Below, in pieces: positions 36,177 through 43,598 of a stretch of DNA of 64,000 bases. The translations under genes were made by a program, and so were the position numbers. Below the pieces are notes generated by a model, which ran no database searches, was not told the DNA's origin, and worked only from the letters and a program-made list of their open reading frames with translations. This stretch comes from an uncultured Lachnospiraceae bacterium (GTDB lineage: Bacteria > Bacillota > Clostridia > Lachnospirales > Lachnospiraceae): contig URSA01000010.1 in assembly GCA_900550475.1 (NCBI GenBank), positions 1-64,000 on the forward strand. The letters run 5' to 3'. How positions within the stretch are numbered: the first letter of the stretch is position 1; the number at the start of each line of letters is the position of its first letter.

Positions 36177-36602
36177 TTAGTTTGCTGCATATACCTCGTA
36201 CTTGATCTGGAATGCATCGCCGTCCTCAACGGGCTGCTGATCCACACCATAGTTGCAGTATTCGCCGTTCACATAGAAGCTCCAGTAAGCACCGTCTGCG
36301 CTGTAATCTGCGGTCACACCGTTTACCGTGTCGATAAACAGGCCGTACTCGCTCTCAGAACCGGTAAACTCCAGTCCGTCAGCCTCTTCCATTGCCTGAC
36401 GCAGGAATTCTGCATCTGTGTGTACCGTGTAGGTAGTGCTCTTCTGCTCATTATCGACCACCTCGATGGTGATGCTCTTTGCGCCCTGTACCGGCTTCTC
36501 GCGGAACACGAAAAATACAACCGCCAGAACTGCGATTACCGCTACCAGTGCAGCCACTCCGATAATGACTTTCTTGTTTGAACTCTTTGCCTGATCTGCC
36601 AT
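36177..36602 (-). CDS. DUF4430 membrane-anchored protein
   Basis: A 141-residue protein: cytosolic basic start, one membrane anchor (VIIGVAALVAVIAVLAVVFF at about 12-32), then a ~100-residue extracellular domain. The domain matches DUF4430, which shares the fold of the C-terminal domain of transcobalamin/intrinsic factor (SEYGLFIDTVNGVTADY, YWSFYVNGEYCNYGVDQQ, DGDAFQIKYE). A cobalamin riboswitch and a terminator precede it, so it may capture corrinoids at the surface for the S component that follows. Confidence 0.85.
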   Translation of the reverse strand: MADQAKSSNKKVIIGVAALVAVIAVLAVVFFVFREKPVQGAKSITIEVVDNEQKSTTYTVHTDAEFLRQAMEEADGLEFTGSESEYGLFIDTVNGVTADYSADGAYWSFYVNGEYCNYGVDQQPVEDGDAFQIKYEVYAAN

Positions 36603-36660
36603 AGTTATCCTCCCTTTCTGCCGTTTTCCGGCTTTGGCTTATTCTTTTGTGAATACAAAA

Positions 36661-36684
36661 ATCCCCTGTGCAGGCACAAGGGAT
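36661..36684 (-). terminator. Riboswitch-linked terminator before the DUF4430 gene
   Basis: On the minus strand the stem ATCCCTTGTGC / GCACAGGGGAT is followed by TTTTTGT. It lies between the cobalamin riboswitch and the DUF4430 start, the place for a transcription-attenuation platform. Confidence 0.75.
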
Positions 36685-36785
36685 CATACATTTTCGTAGC
36701 ACAACGACAGCACCCGGCACTTTTTCAGTTCCGGATACCCGAAAGGTGCGTACAAGCCCAATTCCTCGTGGTCTTTCTGTACCGA

Positions 36786-36975
36786 ATGACAGGCAGGTCT
36801 TCTGACTCTAAGATCCTCACCGCGCCCCACCTTCCCAAGCATATGCTCAGTGGCTTTCTTCATCGGAGCGCGGCTCCCTTATCACAGCGACGAGATCGTA
36901 CAGGTCTTTCACCTGTTTCCCTTTTCACCGGATCCTGACACAAAACGTCCATCCGACACCTGTCACCGCCTATAT
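36786..36975 (-). ncRNA. Cobalamin riboswitch
   Basis: Read on the minus strand it carries the B12-box core AAAGCCACTG followed by GGGAAGG (36831-36856) and the conserved 3' part GAGTCAGAAGACCTGCCTGTC-like segment (36788-36808, rather exact). Upstream are the paired arms AACAGGTGAAAGACCTGT of the P-stems. It should switch off the ECF/DUF4430 operon when adenosyl- or other cobalamin is abundant. Confidence 0.92.
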
Positions 36976-37074
36976 TCACATGGTAATCCGGCAGCAAAAA
37001 CCGAATCACGGAGAAAGTTTACCACAGCAGACCTTGAATTGCAACCTTGTTACGCGCAAAACATGTCGAATTAG

Positions 37075-37773
37075 CTATACATAAATTACCGTAACACCGG
37101 CAAAGCTGTTGTCGCCGTGAAGATACAGGGTGTGTACGCCGTCAGGCTGCGCATGTCCCTTCTCGTCCACGCCTGCGAATGCATTGGATATCTTGCAGTT
37201 CACCGCCCAGGTTTTCGGCACATACAGCTCGACGCCGCCGAAATTGTTCTCAATGTAGACATGCGCCTCCGTGCCCTTCATAATGGCGTTGTCAAAATAC
37301 ACCTTCAGGCTTCCGAAATTATTCTCCAGATCCGCACGTTCAAAGGCATCCGAATTGATGTACTTGATGGAAGATCCGAAGCTGACGGAGCATTTGCAGT
37401 TGCTGCCGTCCTGCTCGTTGATAATCCGCTCTCCGTCCGGGTGATGATATCTTTTTACATAATACTGTTTTCCCTTCTTGGGAAAGATCAGGCTGAAACC
37501 GATTCCCAGTAAAAGTCCGGCTCCCAGCACAGGCCACGGTGTGATCGCCTGAATCTGCAGCGGTTTCGCATAGACGATGGCAAGTAACGCGACCGACATA
37601 AAAATACCGAAGAAGTTCAGCTTGATCAGACTCTTGATCAGCGCCGCCGCAAACACCAGCGTCCAGACTAAGCTCCAGATGCCCACGCCCTGCATAAATC
37701 CCAGTTTCGCCGCCAGTATAAAGACAGCGCCCAGAATCAGATAAATACCCCAAAAAATTCTTTCTTTTTTCAT
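37075..37773 (-). CDS. LiaF-like membrane protein
   Basis: A 232-residue protein from ATG 37773. The N-terminal half has three to four membrane segments (IFWGIYLILGAVFILAAKLG and following, plus PWPVLGAGLLLGIGFSLIF). The C-terminal ~110 residues are a beta-helical domain of the LiaF/DUF2154 type (FGSSIKYINSDAFERADLEN and NNFGGVELYVP). In Bacilli such proteins modulate envelope-stress systems. It is cotranscribed with the LytTR gene, which overlaps its region. Confidence 0.82.
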   Translation of the reverse strand: MKKERIFWGIYLILGAVFILAAKLGFMQGVGIWSLVWTLVFAAALIKSLIKLNFFGIFMSVALLAIVYAKPLQIQAITPWPVLGAGLLLGIGFSLIFPKKGKQYYVKRYHHPDGERIINEQDGSNCKCSVSFGSSIKYINSDAFERADLENNFGSLKVYFDNAIMKGTEAHVYIENNFGGVELYVPKTWAVNCKISNAFAGVDEKGHAQPDGVHTLYLHGDNSFAGVTVIYV

Positions 37774-37790
37774 AATACTCTCCGTTCCTT

Positions 37791-38249
37791 TCAATCTTTT
37801 CTTCTTTTTTCTTCCAGCCGCTCACGCAGCGGCTTGTAATAATACCTTGACACATAGATCTGTTTGTGCGTGTTCTGAAACTGCACGATACAGTTGGAAA
37901 GGCTGTGCGTGATCGAATAGATTTTGTTCGTATTGAGTATGGCGGACTTGGATGCCCGCATAAAGTAGCCCGGAAGAAGCTCCTCCAGCTCATACAGCTT
38001 ATACTTGGTGCGATAGACCTGATCGACTGTATGCGCGCTGATCTCCCTCTCGTCCGTCTCAAAAAAGAGAATGGACTCCAGCGGCAGATAATACTCCGTA
38101 TCCTCCCGGTAAAAAGAGAAACGCTTCTTTCCCGAGGTGATTTCCGCTATGGCGTTCTGAATCGCCACAACCTCCTCGCTCAGGCTTCCGCAATGGATTA
38201 CCACCTCTTCCTCTGTGCAGTTGTCCGTCAATTCAATCCGTACTTTCAT
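37791..38249 (-). CDS. LytTR-domain DNA-binding regulator
   Basis: A 152-residue regulator from ATG 38249. Residues about 45-150 form the LytTR DNA-binding domain (REDTEYYLPLESILFFETDE, LEELLPGYFMRASKSAILNT and YVSRYYYKPLRERLEEK). No receiver domain is present, so it is of the short type usually paired with a membrane protein that controls it. Here that partner is probably the LiaF-like protein next to it. Confidence 0.88.
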   Translation of the reverse strand: MKVRIELTDNCTEEEVVIHCGSLSEEVVAIQNAIAEITSGKKRFSFYREDTEYYLPLESILFFETDEREISAHTVDQVYRTKYKLYELEELLPGYFMRASKSAILNTNKIYSITHSLSNCIVQFQNTHKQIYVSRYYYKPLRERLEEKRRKD

Positions 38250-38429
38250 TCCCGATCGGTTTTCCTTCCCCTGTGATGTTTTCATTATAACAAATATTTT
38301 TATCTTGTATATAGCCCGCGCGCGACCGGTCGGTTTTCCTGCGCAAGTGGTAAATTTTTTTGCCCTATCTCCATAAATCTGTCCGTTTCATTCGTATCTT
38401 TCTTACATTTGCAAGGAGGAGGGCTTCGT

Positions 38430-38924
38430 ATGAAGGGAAAAGAGAAATGCAAAGCACTGAAGGAAATCCGCCGTCAGGTAGCGGAGGCAAACGATATCCC
38501 CTATGTGGTTTCCCAGTGTACCCACAAGGGCGATTGCAAGGGTACATGCCCCAAATGCGAGGCAGAGCTGCAATATCTGGAAAGGGAGCTTGCATTCCGG
38601 AAAAATCTGGGAAAGGCAGTGGCGATCACCGGCATTTCCGTGGGCGTCTGTGCCACCCTCACAGGCTGCAGCCCTTCCTCCAATCCCATAACCTCCCCGC
38701 CCGTTACCGAGTCGCTGGTGCTGGAGGGTGCAATTCCTCTGGAAACCTTCACGATTCCCGAACAGCCCGATGTCCCGGATTCCAAGGAAACGCCTTCCGC
38801 CCCGGAAGATACCGATGTTGCCGGATACCTGATGCCCACAGAGACTCCGGGCAGCCCCGAAACAGAGGAGATCATGGAACTGGAGGGCGATATTGCCCTG
38901 CCGGAAGACCCGATCACACCTTAG
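38430..38924 (+). CDS. Small Cys-rich protein with internal lipobox-like segment, partner of a radical SAM enzyme
   Basis: A 164-residue protein from ATG 38430 (RBS GGAGGAGGG). It begins with a basic helix (KGKEKCKALKEIRRQVAEAN), then four clustered cysteines with spacing C-x5-C-x3-C-x2-C (QCTHKGDCKGTCPKCEAEL), like a zinc or Fe-S site. A hydrophobic stretch follows (LGKAVAITGISVGVCATLTGC), ending in a lipobox-like LTGC near residue 86. The last ~75 residues are rich in Pro, Glu and Thr. It precedes a radical SAM gene by 15 bases. Family function unknown to me. Confidence 0.85.
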   Translation: MKGKEKCKALKEIRRQVAEANDIPYVVSQCTHKGDCKGTCPKCEAELQYLERELAFRKNLGKAVAITGISVGVCATLTGCSPSSNPITSPPVTESLVLEGAIPLETFTIPEQPDVPDSKETPSAPEDTDVAGYLMPTETPGSPETEEIMELEGDIALPEDPITP

Positions 38925-38939
38925 ACAAGGAGAATAGCC

Positions 38940-39575
38940 ATGTCTGAACCGATTATGCCCGTTTTTGCCATAGAACGCCACCGCCTGCTGACAGACGGCA
39001 TCGGCGTGACCACACTGGTGGGAGCCTATGGATGTCCGCTGCGCTGCAAATATTGTATCAATCCCCACGCATGGAATCCCGACACACTGAACAAGACTCC
39101 CCTTCTGACGCCGTCGGCGCTGTATGATAAGGTAAAAATTGATGAGCTGTACTTTCTTTCCACCGGAGGCGGCGTGACCTTCGGCGGCGGAGAGTCTCTT
39201 TTGCATGCCAATTTTATCAGGGCGTTCCGCGAGGTCTGCGGCCCTGACTGGAACCTGACCCTTGAGACCTCCCTGAATGTTCCGAGGGAAAAGCTTCTGA
39301 CGGTACTGGGCGCCGCAGATAACTATATTGTGGACATCAAATCCATGGAGCCGGAAATATACCGCTCCTACACCGGAAGACCCATTGACCGTATGCCGGA
39401 AAACCTTGCCATTTTGAAGGAACAGGTATCCCCGGAGCATATTTTTCTCCGCGTTCCCCTGATTCCGGGTTACAGCACCAAACAAAAAACCCGGTTGTCC
39501 GCAGAACAACTGGGTAAAATGGGATTCACACAGATTGAATGTTTTTCTTACACAGTGCGGGAAAATTGCGGCTGA
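38940..39575 (+). CDS. Radical SAM protein (PflA-like fold)
   Basis: A 211-residue enzyme with the SAM-cleaving [4Fe-4S] motif CPLRCKYC (CxxxCxxC) near residues 32-39, GGGVTFGGGESLL (the GGE motif that binds SAM) near 77, and a short C-terminal part (VPLIPGYSTKQKTRL). It is shorter than PflA and lacks the auxiliary-cluster cysteines. It is encoded right after the Cys-rich small protein, which is a candidate substrate or partner; no glycyl-radical enzyme is adjacent. Confidence 0.85.
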   Translation: MSEPIMPVFAIERHRLLTDGIGVTTLVGAYGCPLRCKYCINPHAWNPDTLNKTPLLTPSALYDKVKIDELYFLSTGGGVTFGGGESLLHANFIRAFREVCGPDWNLTLETSLNVPREKLLTVLGAADNYIVDIKSMEPEIYRSYTGRPIDRMPENLAILKEQVSPEHIFLRVPLIPGYSTKQKTRLSAEQLGKMGFTQIECFSYTVRENCG

Positions 39576-39582
39576 TTTCCGC

Positions 39583-41184
39583 CTACATGCTCTTTAAGAG
39601 CCCCGCAATGCCCTCCGAGCGGAATACTTCTTTATAGTAGCCCATCTCGCTGTTGATCAGCTCGTCAATCACCTGCATTCCCAGCAGTTCCACCGCCGCC
39701 TTGTCGTCCGTCAGCAGATAATCTCCTTTTTCATAGGAAGTAAGGCCTGCCGATACGGTCTGCATCATCGCCTTCAGCTCCGGGTTTTCAAGCTTCTCTG
39801 CCTTGCCGGAGAGATTCTCCAGAACAGAAGCGTCCACAGCGGCAAAAAGCTCCCTGTTTGTCGTTCCCGGCACCTCAGCGGTGCACACGTTCCCAAACAC
39901 ACCGGCAATGGTGTCGGAAAGATACTGATTGATATTTCCTTCTTTGTCCGTGTGCATATTCATGTTGACCACCATAATGCCGCCCTCATTCAGATGATCC
40001 CGCACCAGAGTGAAAAACTCTTTGGAGGACATCTGAAACGGAATGGTGATATCCTGATAAGCGTCCACCATAATCACATCATATTTTTCATGAACGGCGT
40101 TCAGGTATGCTCTCCCATCGTATGTTGTGACATTGATGTCACTTGGGAGATCAAAATACTTTCCTGCCAGATCAGTGATCTTCTCGTCGATCTCCACGCC
40201 CTCAATCGCCACATCCACGAAAAACTGCCTGCACTGTCTGGCAAAGGTTCCCGTACCCATCCCCAAAATCAGAATGCTGCCAGCATCCTTCTCCGGCACA
40301 CCGGCCAAGACAGGAGCTGCCAGCGCGTAGTCGTAGTACATTCCCGTCAGGGAATCCTCCTTCATCATAATGGACTGCACGCCAAACAGTACGTTGGTTG
40401 ATAATATGACACTCTCGTCATTTTCTTTTACCTGTAAATAGTTGTAAATGGACTCTCCCTCGTATACCAGATCATCCTCCCAGAAGGCAAACCGGTTGGC
40501 TGCACTGAATACCGACAGTACCGCAAAGGCTGCGATGCCCACCGCACATGCCAGTTTTCCTCTCTTCACGCTGATAAAATAAATAAGCCCCAGCAGCAGA
40601 AGGATTCCGGCAAAGATCAGAAAGGTGACCGAAGTCCCCACCGCGGGGATGGTCACGAAGGTGGGCACAAAGGTTCCGATAATGCTGCCGATGGTGTTGA
40701 ACGCACCCAGCGTTCCCACCGTGCGCCCCGAATCATCCAGACTGTCCACCGTATATTTTACGAGAGAGGGAGTCACTGTTCCCAGCAGAAACAGCGGAAA
40801 TACGAAAATGATCATGCAGGCGAGAAATGCCGCCCAGATCAGGAAATTATGGTTTACGGCAATGATCAGAAGCCCCGAAATACCCAGTATGATATACTTC
40901 CCCAGAAAAGGGATCGCCGCGATCCACACCGCCGCAATGATCATTCTCCGGTAGAGCCTGTCCGGGTCGGGGTTCTTGTCTGCGCTCTTTCCGCCCCACA
41001 CATTGCCCAACGCCATGGCTATCATGATCGTGCCGATGATGATTGTCCATACGATCTGCGAGGAGCTGAAATAGGGTGCGAGCAGCCTGCTTGCTCCCAG
41101 CTCCACCGCCATAACGGACATTCCGGCAAAAAATTCCGTCAGATACAGATAATATTTATTTTTTAACAGTTTACTTGTTTGCAT
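39583..41184 (-). CDS. Membrane-fused spermidine-synthase-like methyltransferase-fold protein
   Basis: A 533-residue protein. Residues 12-230 form six or more membrane helices with an MFS-like look (YLTEFFAGMSVMAVELGAS, TLGAFNTIGSIIGTFVP). From about 260 comes a cytosolic spermine/spermidine synthase-like domain with the nucleotide-binding loop ILILGMGTGTFARQ and MVDAYQDI. Such fusions are common in bacteria; they are not proved polyamine synthases. No polyamine genes lie next to it. Confidence 0.85.
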   Translation of the reverse strand: MQTSKLLKNKYYLYLTEFFAGMSVMAVELGASRLLAPYFSSSQIVWTIIIGTIMIAMALGNVWGGKSADKNPDPDRLYRRMIIAAVWIAAIPFLGKYIILGISGLLIIAVNHNFLIWAAFLACMIIFVFPLFLLGTVTPSLVKYTVDSLDDSGRTVGTLGAFNTIGSIIGTFVPTFVTIPAVGTSVTFLIFAGILLLLGLIYFISVKRGKLACAVGIAAFAVLSVFSAANRFAFWEDDLVYEGESIYNYLQVKENDESVILSTNVLFGVQSIMMKEDSLTGMYYDYALAAPVLAGVPEKDAGSILILGMGTGTFARQCRQFFVDVAIEGVEIDEKITDLAGKYFDLPSDINVTTYDGRAYLNAVHEKYDVIMVDAYQDITIPFQMSSKEFFTLVRDHLNEGGIMVVNMNMHTDKEGNINQYLSDTIAGVFGNVCTAEVPGTTNRELFAAVDASVLENLSGKAEKLENPELKAMMQTVSAGLTSYEKGDYLLTDDKAAVELLGMQVIDELINSEMGYYKEVFRSEGIAGLLKSM

Positions 41185-41271
41185 GTTCCTCGGGCTCCTT
41201 GTTCTTTATCATAAGCTCACAAATCCGTGCTGCCGCACTCCACATCCTGCTTCGCAGGATATTCGTTCGCT

Positions 41272-41335
41272 AATGAGTTCAAGGAAAACAAATGTCTGCT
41301 TCGCAGCCGCTTGTTTCTCCTTGAACCTCATTATA
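41272..41335. repeat. Long inverted repeat (hairpin) upstream of the GH43 gene
   Basis: The arms ATGAGTTCAAGGAAAACAA and TTGTTTCTCCTTGAACCTCAT pair almost fully around a centre that itself forms CTGC-TTC-GCAG. A second small hairpin (ATCCTGC-TTC-GCAGGAT) lies just to the left, near 41246. This may be a terminator for an unrelated transcript, a REP-like element or a small non-autonomous transposon. I find no second copy in the window. Confidence 0.65.
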
Positions 41336-41451
41336 CCATATTCTATGTATTATTAAACTATTTTTGCATGTTGTGGACACGGGGATTTCTATACTATAAT
41401 GGAAGGCAGAGTACATATGGCGCACACGGTCTGCGCCGGAAAGAGGCAATT

Positions 41452-42924
41452 ATGAGATATCACAATCCCATTGTCAAGGGATTTTACCCGGATCCCAGCG
41501 TTTGCGCCGCAAACGGCAAATTCTATCTTGTATGCAGTTCTTTTCAGTATTTTCCCGGCGTACCGCTCTTTGAAAGCGACGATCTGGTAAACTGGACACA
41601 GATCGGGCATGTGCTGACAAGAAAAAGTCAGGTCATGCTGGAGGACATCAACAGCTCCGGCGGCGTATTCGCCCCCACCATCCGTTTCCATGAGGGCAGA
41701 TTCTACATGGTGACCAACAACAATACCACCCAACAGAACTTTTATGTGTATACGGATGATATCCGCGGAGAGTGGTCGGATCCCATCGTGGTGGATCAGG
41801 ACGGCATCGACCCCTCCCTCTTCTTTGAGGACGGCAGATGCTATTTTATCAGCAACGGTACCGACGAGGACGGCAAGGGCGGCATTGTCCAGTGTGAGAT
41901 CGACATTGCCACCGGCAGAAAGCTCTCTTCCTCCAAAATGATCTGGAAGGGCTCCGGCGGACGCTATCTGGAAAGCCCGCACATGTACCACATAAACGGG
42001 CACTATTATCTTGTGGCGGCGGAGGGCGGCACGGAATACGGTCATATGGTGACCTGCGCCATGTCCGACAATGTCTGGGGACCTTTTACGGGCGATCCGA
42101 AGAACCCCGTTCTGACCAACCGCAACAAAGCTCCCTATCTCATTCAGGGAATCGGCCACGGGGATTTGATACAGGACAATTACGGGGATTGGCATATCCT
42201 GACGCTGGGCTTCCGCCAGATGCACCTCTGGATGCCCTTCCACCAGTTAGGACGCGAGGTATTCCTTACCCCCGTCACCTTCGATGCGGACAGCTGGTTC
42301 CGGGCGGGCATTGACGGTACCTGCGATGAAACCTATGAAATCAAGGGCGATTTTATACAGGAAGAGAAAAAGAAATATACCTTTGAAAATACGGAGTTTA
42401 ATCTGGATTGGTGTTATCTGCGCCATCCCCATATGGAAAATTACTCCCTGTCAAAGGACAGGGTCAGCCTCACAGGCAGCCAAATTACGCTGGATGAGGC
42501 AAAATCTCCCACCTTTATCGGTTTGCGCCAGCGGGATTTTGACTTCCGTCTCTCCGTCAGGACAGCGCTCTCCGACGGGGAGGCCGGCGTTACGGTATAC
42601 ATGACGGAGTTAGAGCATTACGAGGTGGCGCTTCGCCGCACACCGGGCGGCTGCGAGGCAATCCTCAGGCTGAATATCGGCGGCATCCGCCACATTCTGC
42701 ACAGCGTCCCCATAAACGGCGATACGGCGGAGCTGATCGTTCTGGGAGACAGCCAGAATTACCGTTTCCATGTCCGCACGGAAAACGGGGAGACCGATCT
42801 CGGCACCGGCATGGCAAAGTATCTGTCCAGCGAGGTTGCCACCGGCTTTACGGGCGTGATCCTTGCTCTCTACGCCGTGAACGGCTCTGCGGACTTCACA
42901 GAGTTCTCACTGGAATATCAATAA
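41452..42924 (+). CDS. GH43 glycoside hydrolase (beta-xylosidase / alpha-L-arabinofuranosidase type)
   Basis: A 490-residue enzyme from ATG 41452 (RBS AAGAGG), so a longer upstream frame is not used. Five-bladed propeller signs: FYPDPSV with catalytic base Asp14, GIDPSLFF with the pKa-modulating Asp near 120, and YLESPHMY with the acid Glu near 174. The C-terminal ~180 residues form the beta-sandwich domain typical of GH43 xylosidases. No signal peptide, so it acts on imported xylo- or arabino-oligosaccharides. A strong terminator follows. Confidence 0.93.
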   Translation: MRYHNPIVKGFYPDPSVCAANGKFYLVCSSFQYFPGVPLFESDDLVNWTQIGHVLTRKSQVMLEDINSSGGVFAPTIRFHEGRFYMVTNNNTTQQNFYVYTDDIRGEWSDPIVVDQDGIDPSLFFEDGRCYFISNGTDEDGKGGIVQCEIDIATGRKLSSSKMIWKGSGGRYLESPHMYHINGHYYLVAAEGGTEYGHMVTCAMSDNVWGPFTGDPKNPVLTNRNKAPYLIQGIGHGDLIQDNYGDWHILTLGFRQMHLWMPFHQLGREVFLTPVTFDADSWFRAGIDGTCDETYEIKGDFIQEEKKKYTFENTEFNLDWCYLRHPHMENYSLSKDRVSLTGSQITLDEAKSPTFIGLRQRDFDFRLSVRTALSDGEAGVTVYMTELEHYEVALRRTPGGCEAILRLNIGGIRHILHSVPINGDTAELIVLGDSQNYRFHVRTENGETDLGTGMAKYLSSEVATGFTGVILALYAVNGSADFTEFSLEYQ

Positions 42925-42940
42925 TCGCACGCACAAAACT

Positions 42941-42980
42941 GCCGTCCTGTGATCCCTCACAGGACGGCAATTATTTTTCT
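42941..42980. terminator. Bidirectional terminator between the GH43 gene and the Fur gene
   Basis: Perfect stem GCCGTCCTGTGA / TCACAGGACGGC with a four-base loop and AATTATTTTTCTT after it. It sits between two convergent genes and can end both. Confidence 0.85.
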
Positions 42981-43438
42981 TAGCATTCCCCGCTCTCACA
43001 TTCGCAGGGCTTCAGTGTCACGGAGGTGACCTTCTGCCCGGTCAGATATCCGCAGGAGGCAAGTCCCGCTCTGACCACAGCATTCCATTTCTTTGCCGAC
43101 AGATGATGCTCCGTTCCGTCGTCCAGCAAAATGGTACAGGCATTTTCCATAGCACAATTTTCCGAGTAAGCCACCTTGTACATATTCTTGCGGCTGATGG
43201 CACCGATCTCCTCAAGAAGATTCACCATCCGGTAGACCGTCGCTGTCCCCAGCTTCCGATCGGTCTCAGCCGCCCTGTAAAATATTTCCTTACAACTTGA
43301 ACATTCATTTTCAAGGATGATATCGATGAGCCTCAGGCGCTGCTTGGTAATCCTGCAGCCCTTTTCCCTGAGCCTCGATACGATCATATCCCGTTGCATC
43401 TGTGTACTGCGGTAACCTACCCGCTCTTTAACGTCCAC
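42980..43438 (-). CDS. Fur-family metalloregulator
   Basis: A protein of about 150 residues. The winged helix is seen in LREKGCRITKQRLRLIDIIL and TATVYRMVNLLEEIGAI. Cysteine and histidine residues typical of the family's metal sites occur (HHLSAKK and the C-terminal CECESGEC). I place the start at GTG 43438, behind GGAGGG inside the preceding gene (11-base overlap); ATG 43399 is possible, and the longer ATG at 43501 would overlap the Cys-rich gene fully. As last gene of the feo unit it probably regulates iron uptake. Confidence 0.8.
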   Translation of the reverse strand: MDVKERVGYRSTQMQRDMIVSRLREKGCRITKQRLRLIDIILENECSSCKEIFYRAAETDRKLGTATVYRMVNLLEEIGAISRKNMYKVAYSENCAMENACTILLDDGTEHHLSAKKWNAVVRAGLASCGYLTGQKVTSVTLKPCECESGEC

Positions 43439-43568
43439 AGTGCCCTCCGCAGTGACTGCAGTCACCTCCGCACTGTAAAGACTTTCCGTTCTTCTTGTCA
43501 CGAACCATGCTTTTTACGATCAAGCCCACGATTCCGCACAACACAACCAAAACAATTACTGTTCCCAT
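43428..43568 (-). CDS. FeoB-associated Cys-rich membrane protein
   Basis: A 46-residue protein: one N-terminal membrane helix (VIVLVVLCGIVGLIVKSM) and a short tail with the cysteine pattern CGGDCSHCGGHCG. This form is typical of the small proteins encoded behind feoB, sometimes called FeoC-like or FeoB-associated. It starts 30 bases beyond the feoB stop, with GGAGGT before the ATG. Confidence 0.88.
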   Translation of the reverse strand: MGTVIVLVVLCGIVGLIVKSMVRDKKNGKSLQCGGDCSHCGGHCGR

Positions 43569-43598
43569 AACGTTACCTCCTTTTCCGAAGGCTGTCGC

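Noticed and set aside
41227..41451. Upstream N-terminal extension of the GH43 gene
   Set aside because: It runs through the hairpin region and has no ribosome binding site; the ATG at 41452 has one.
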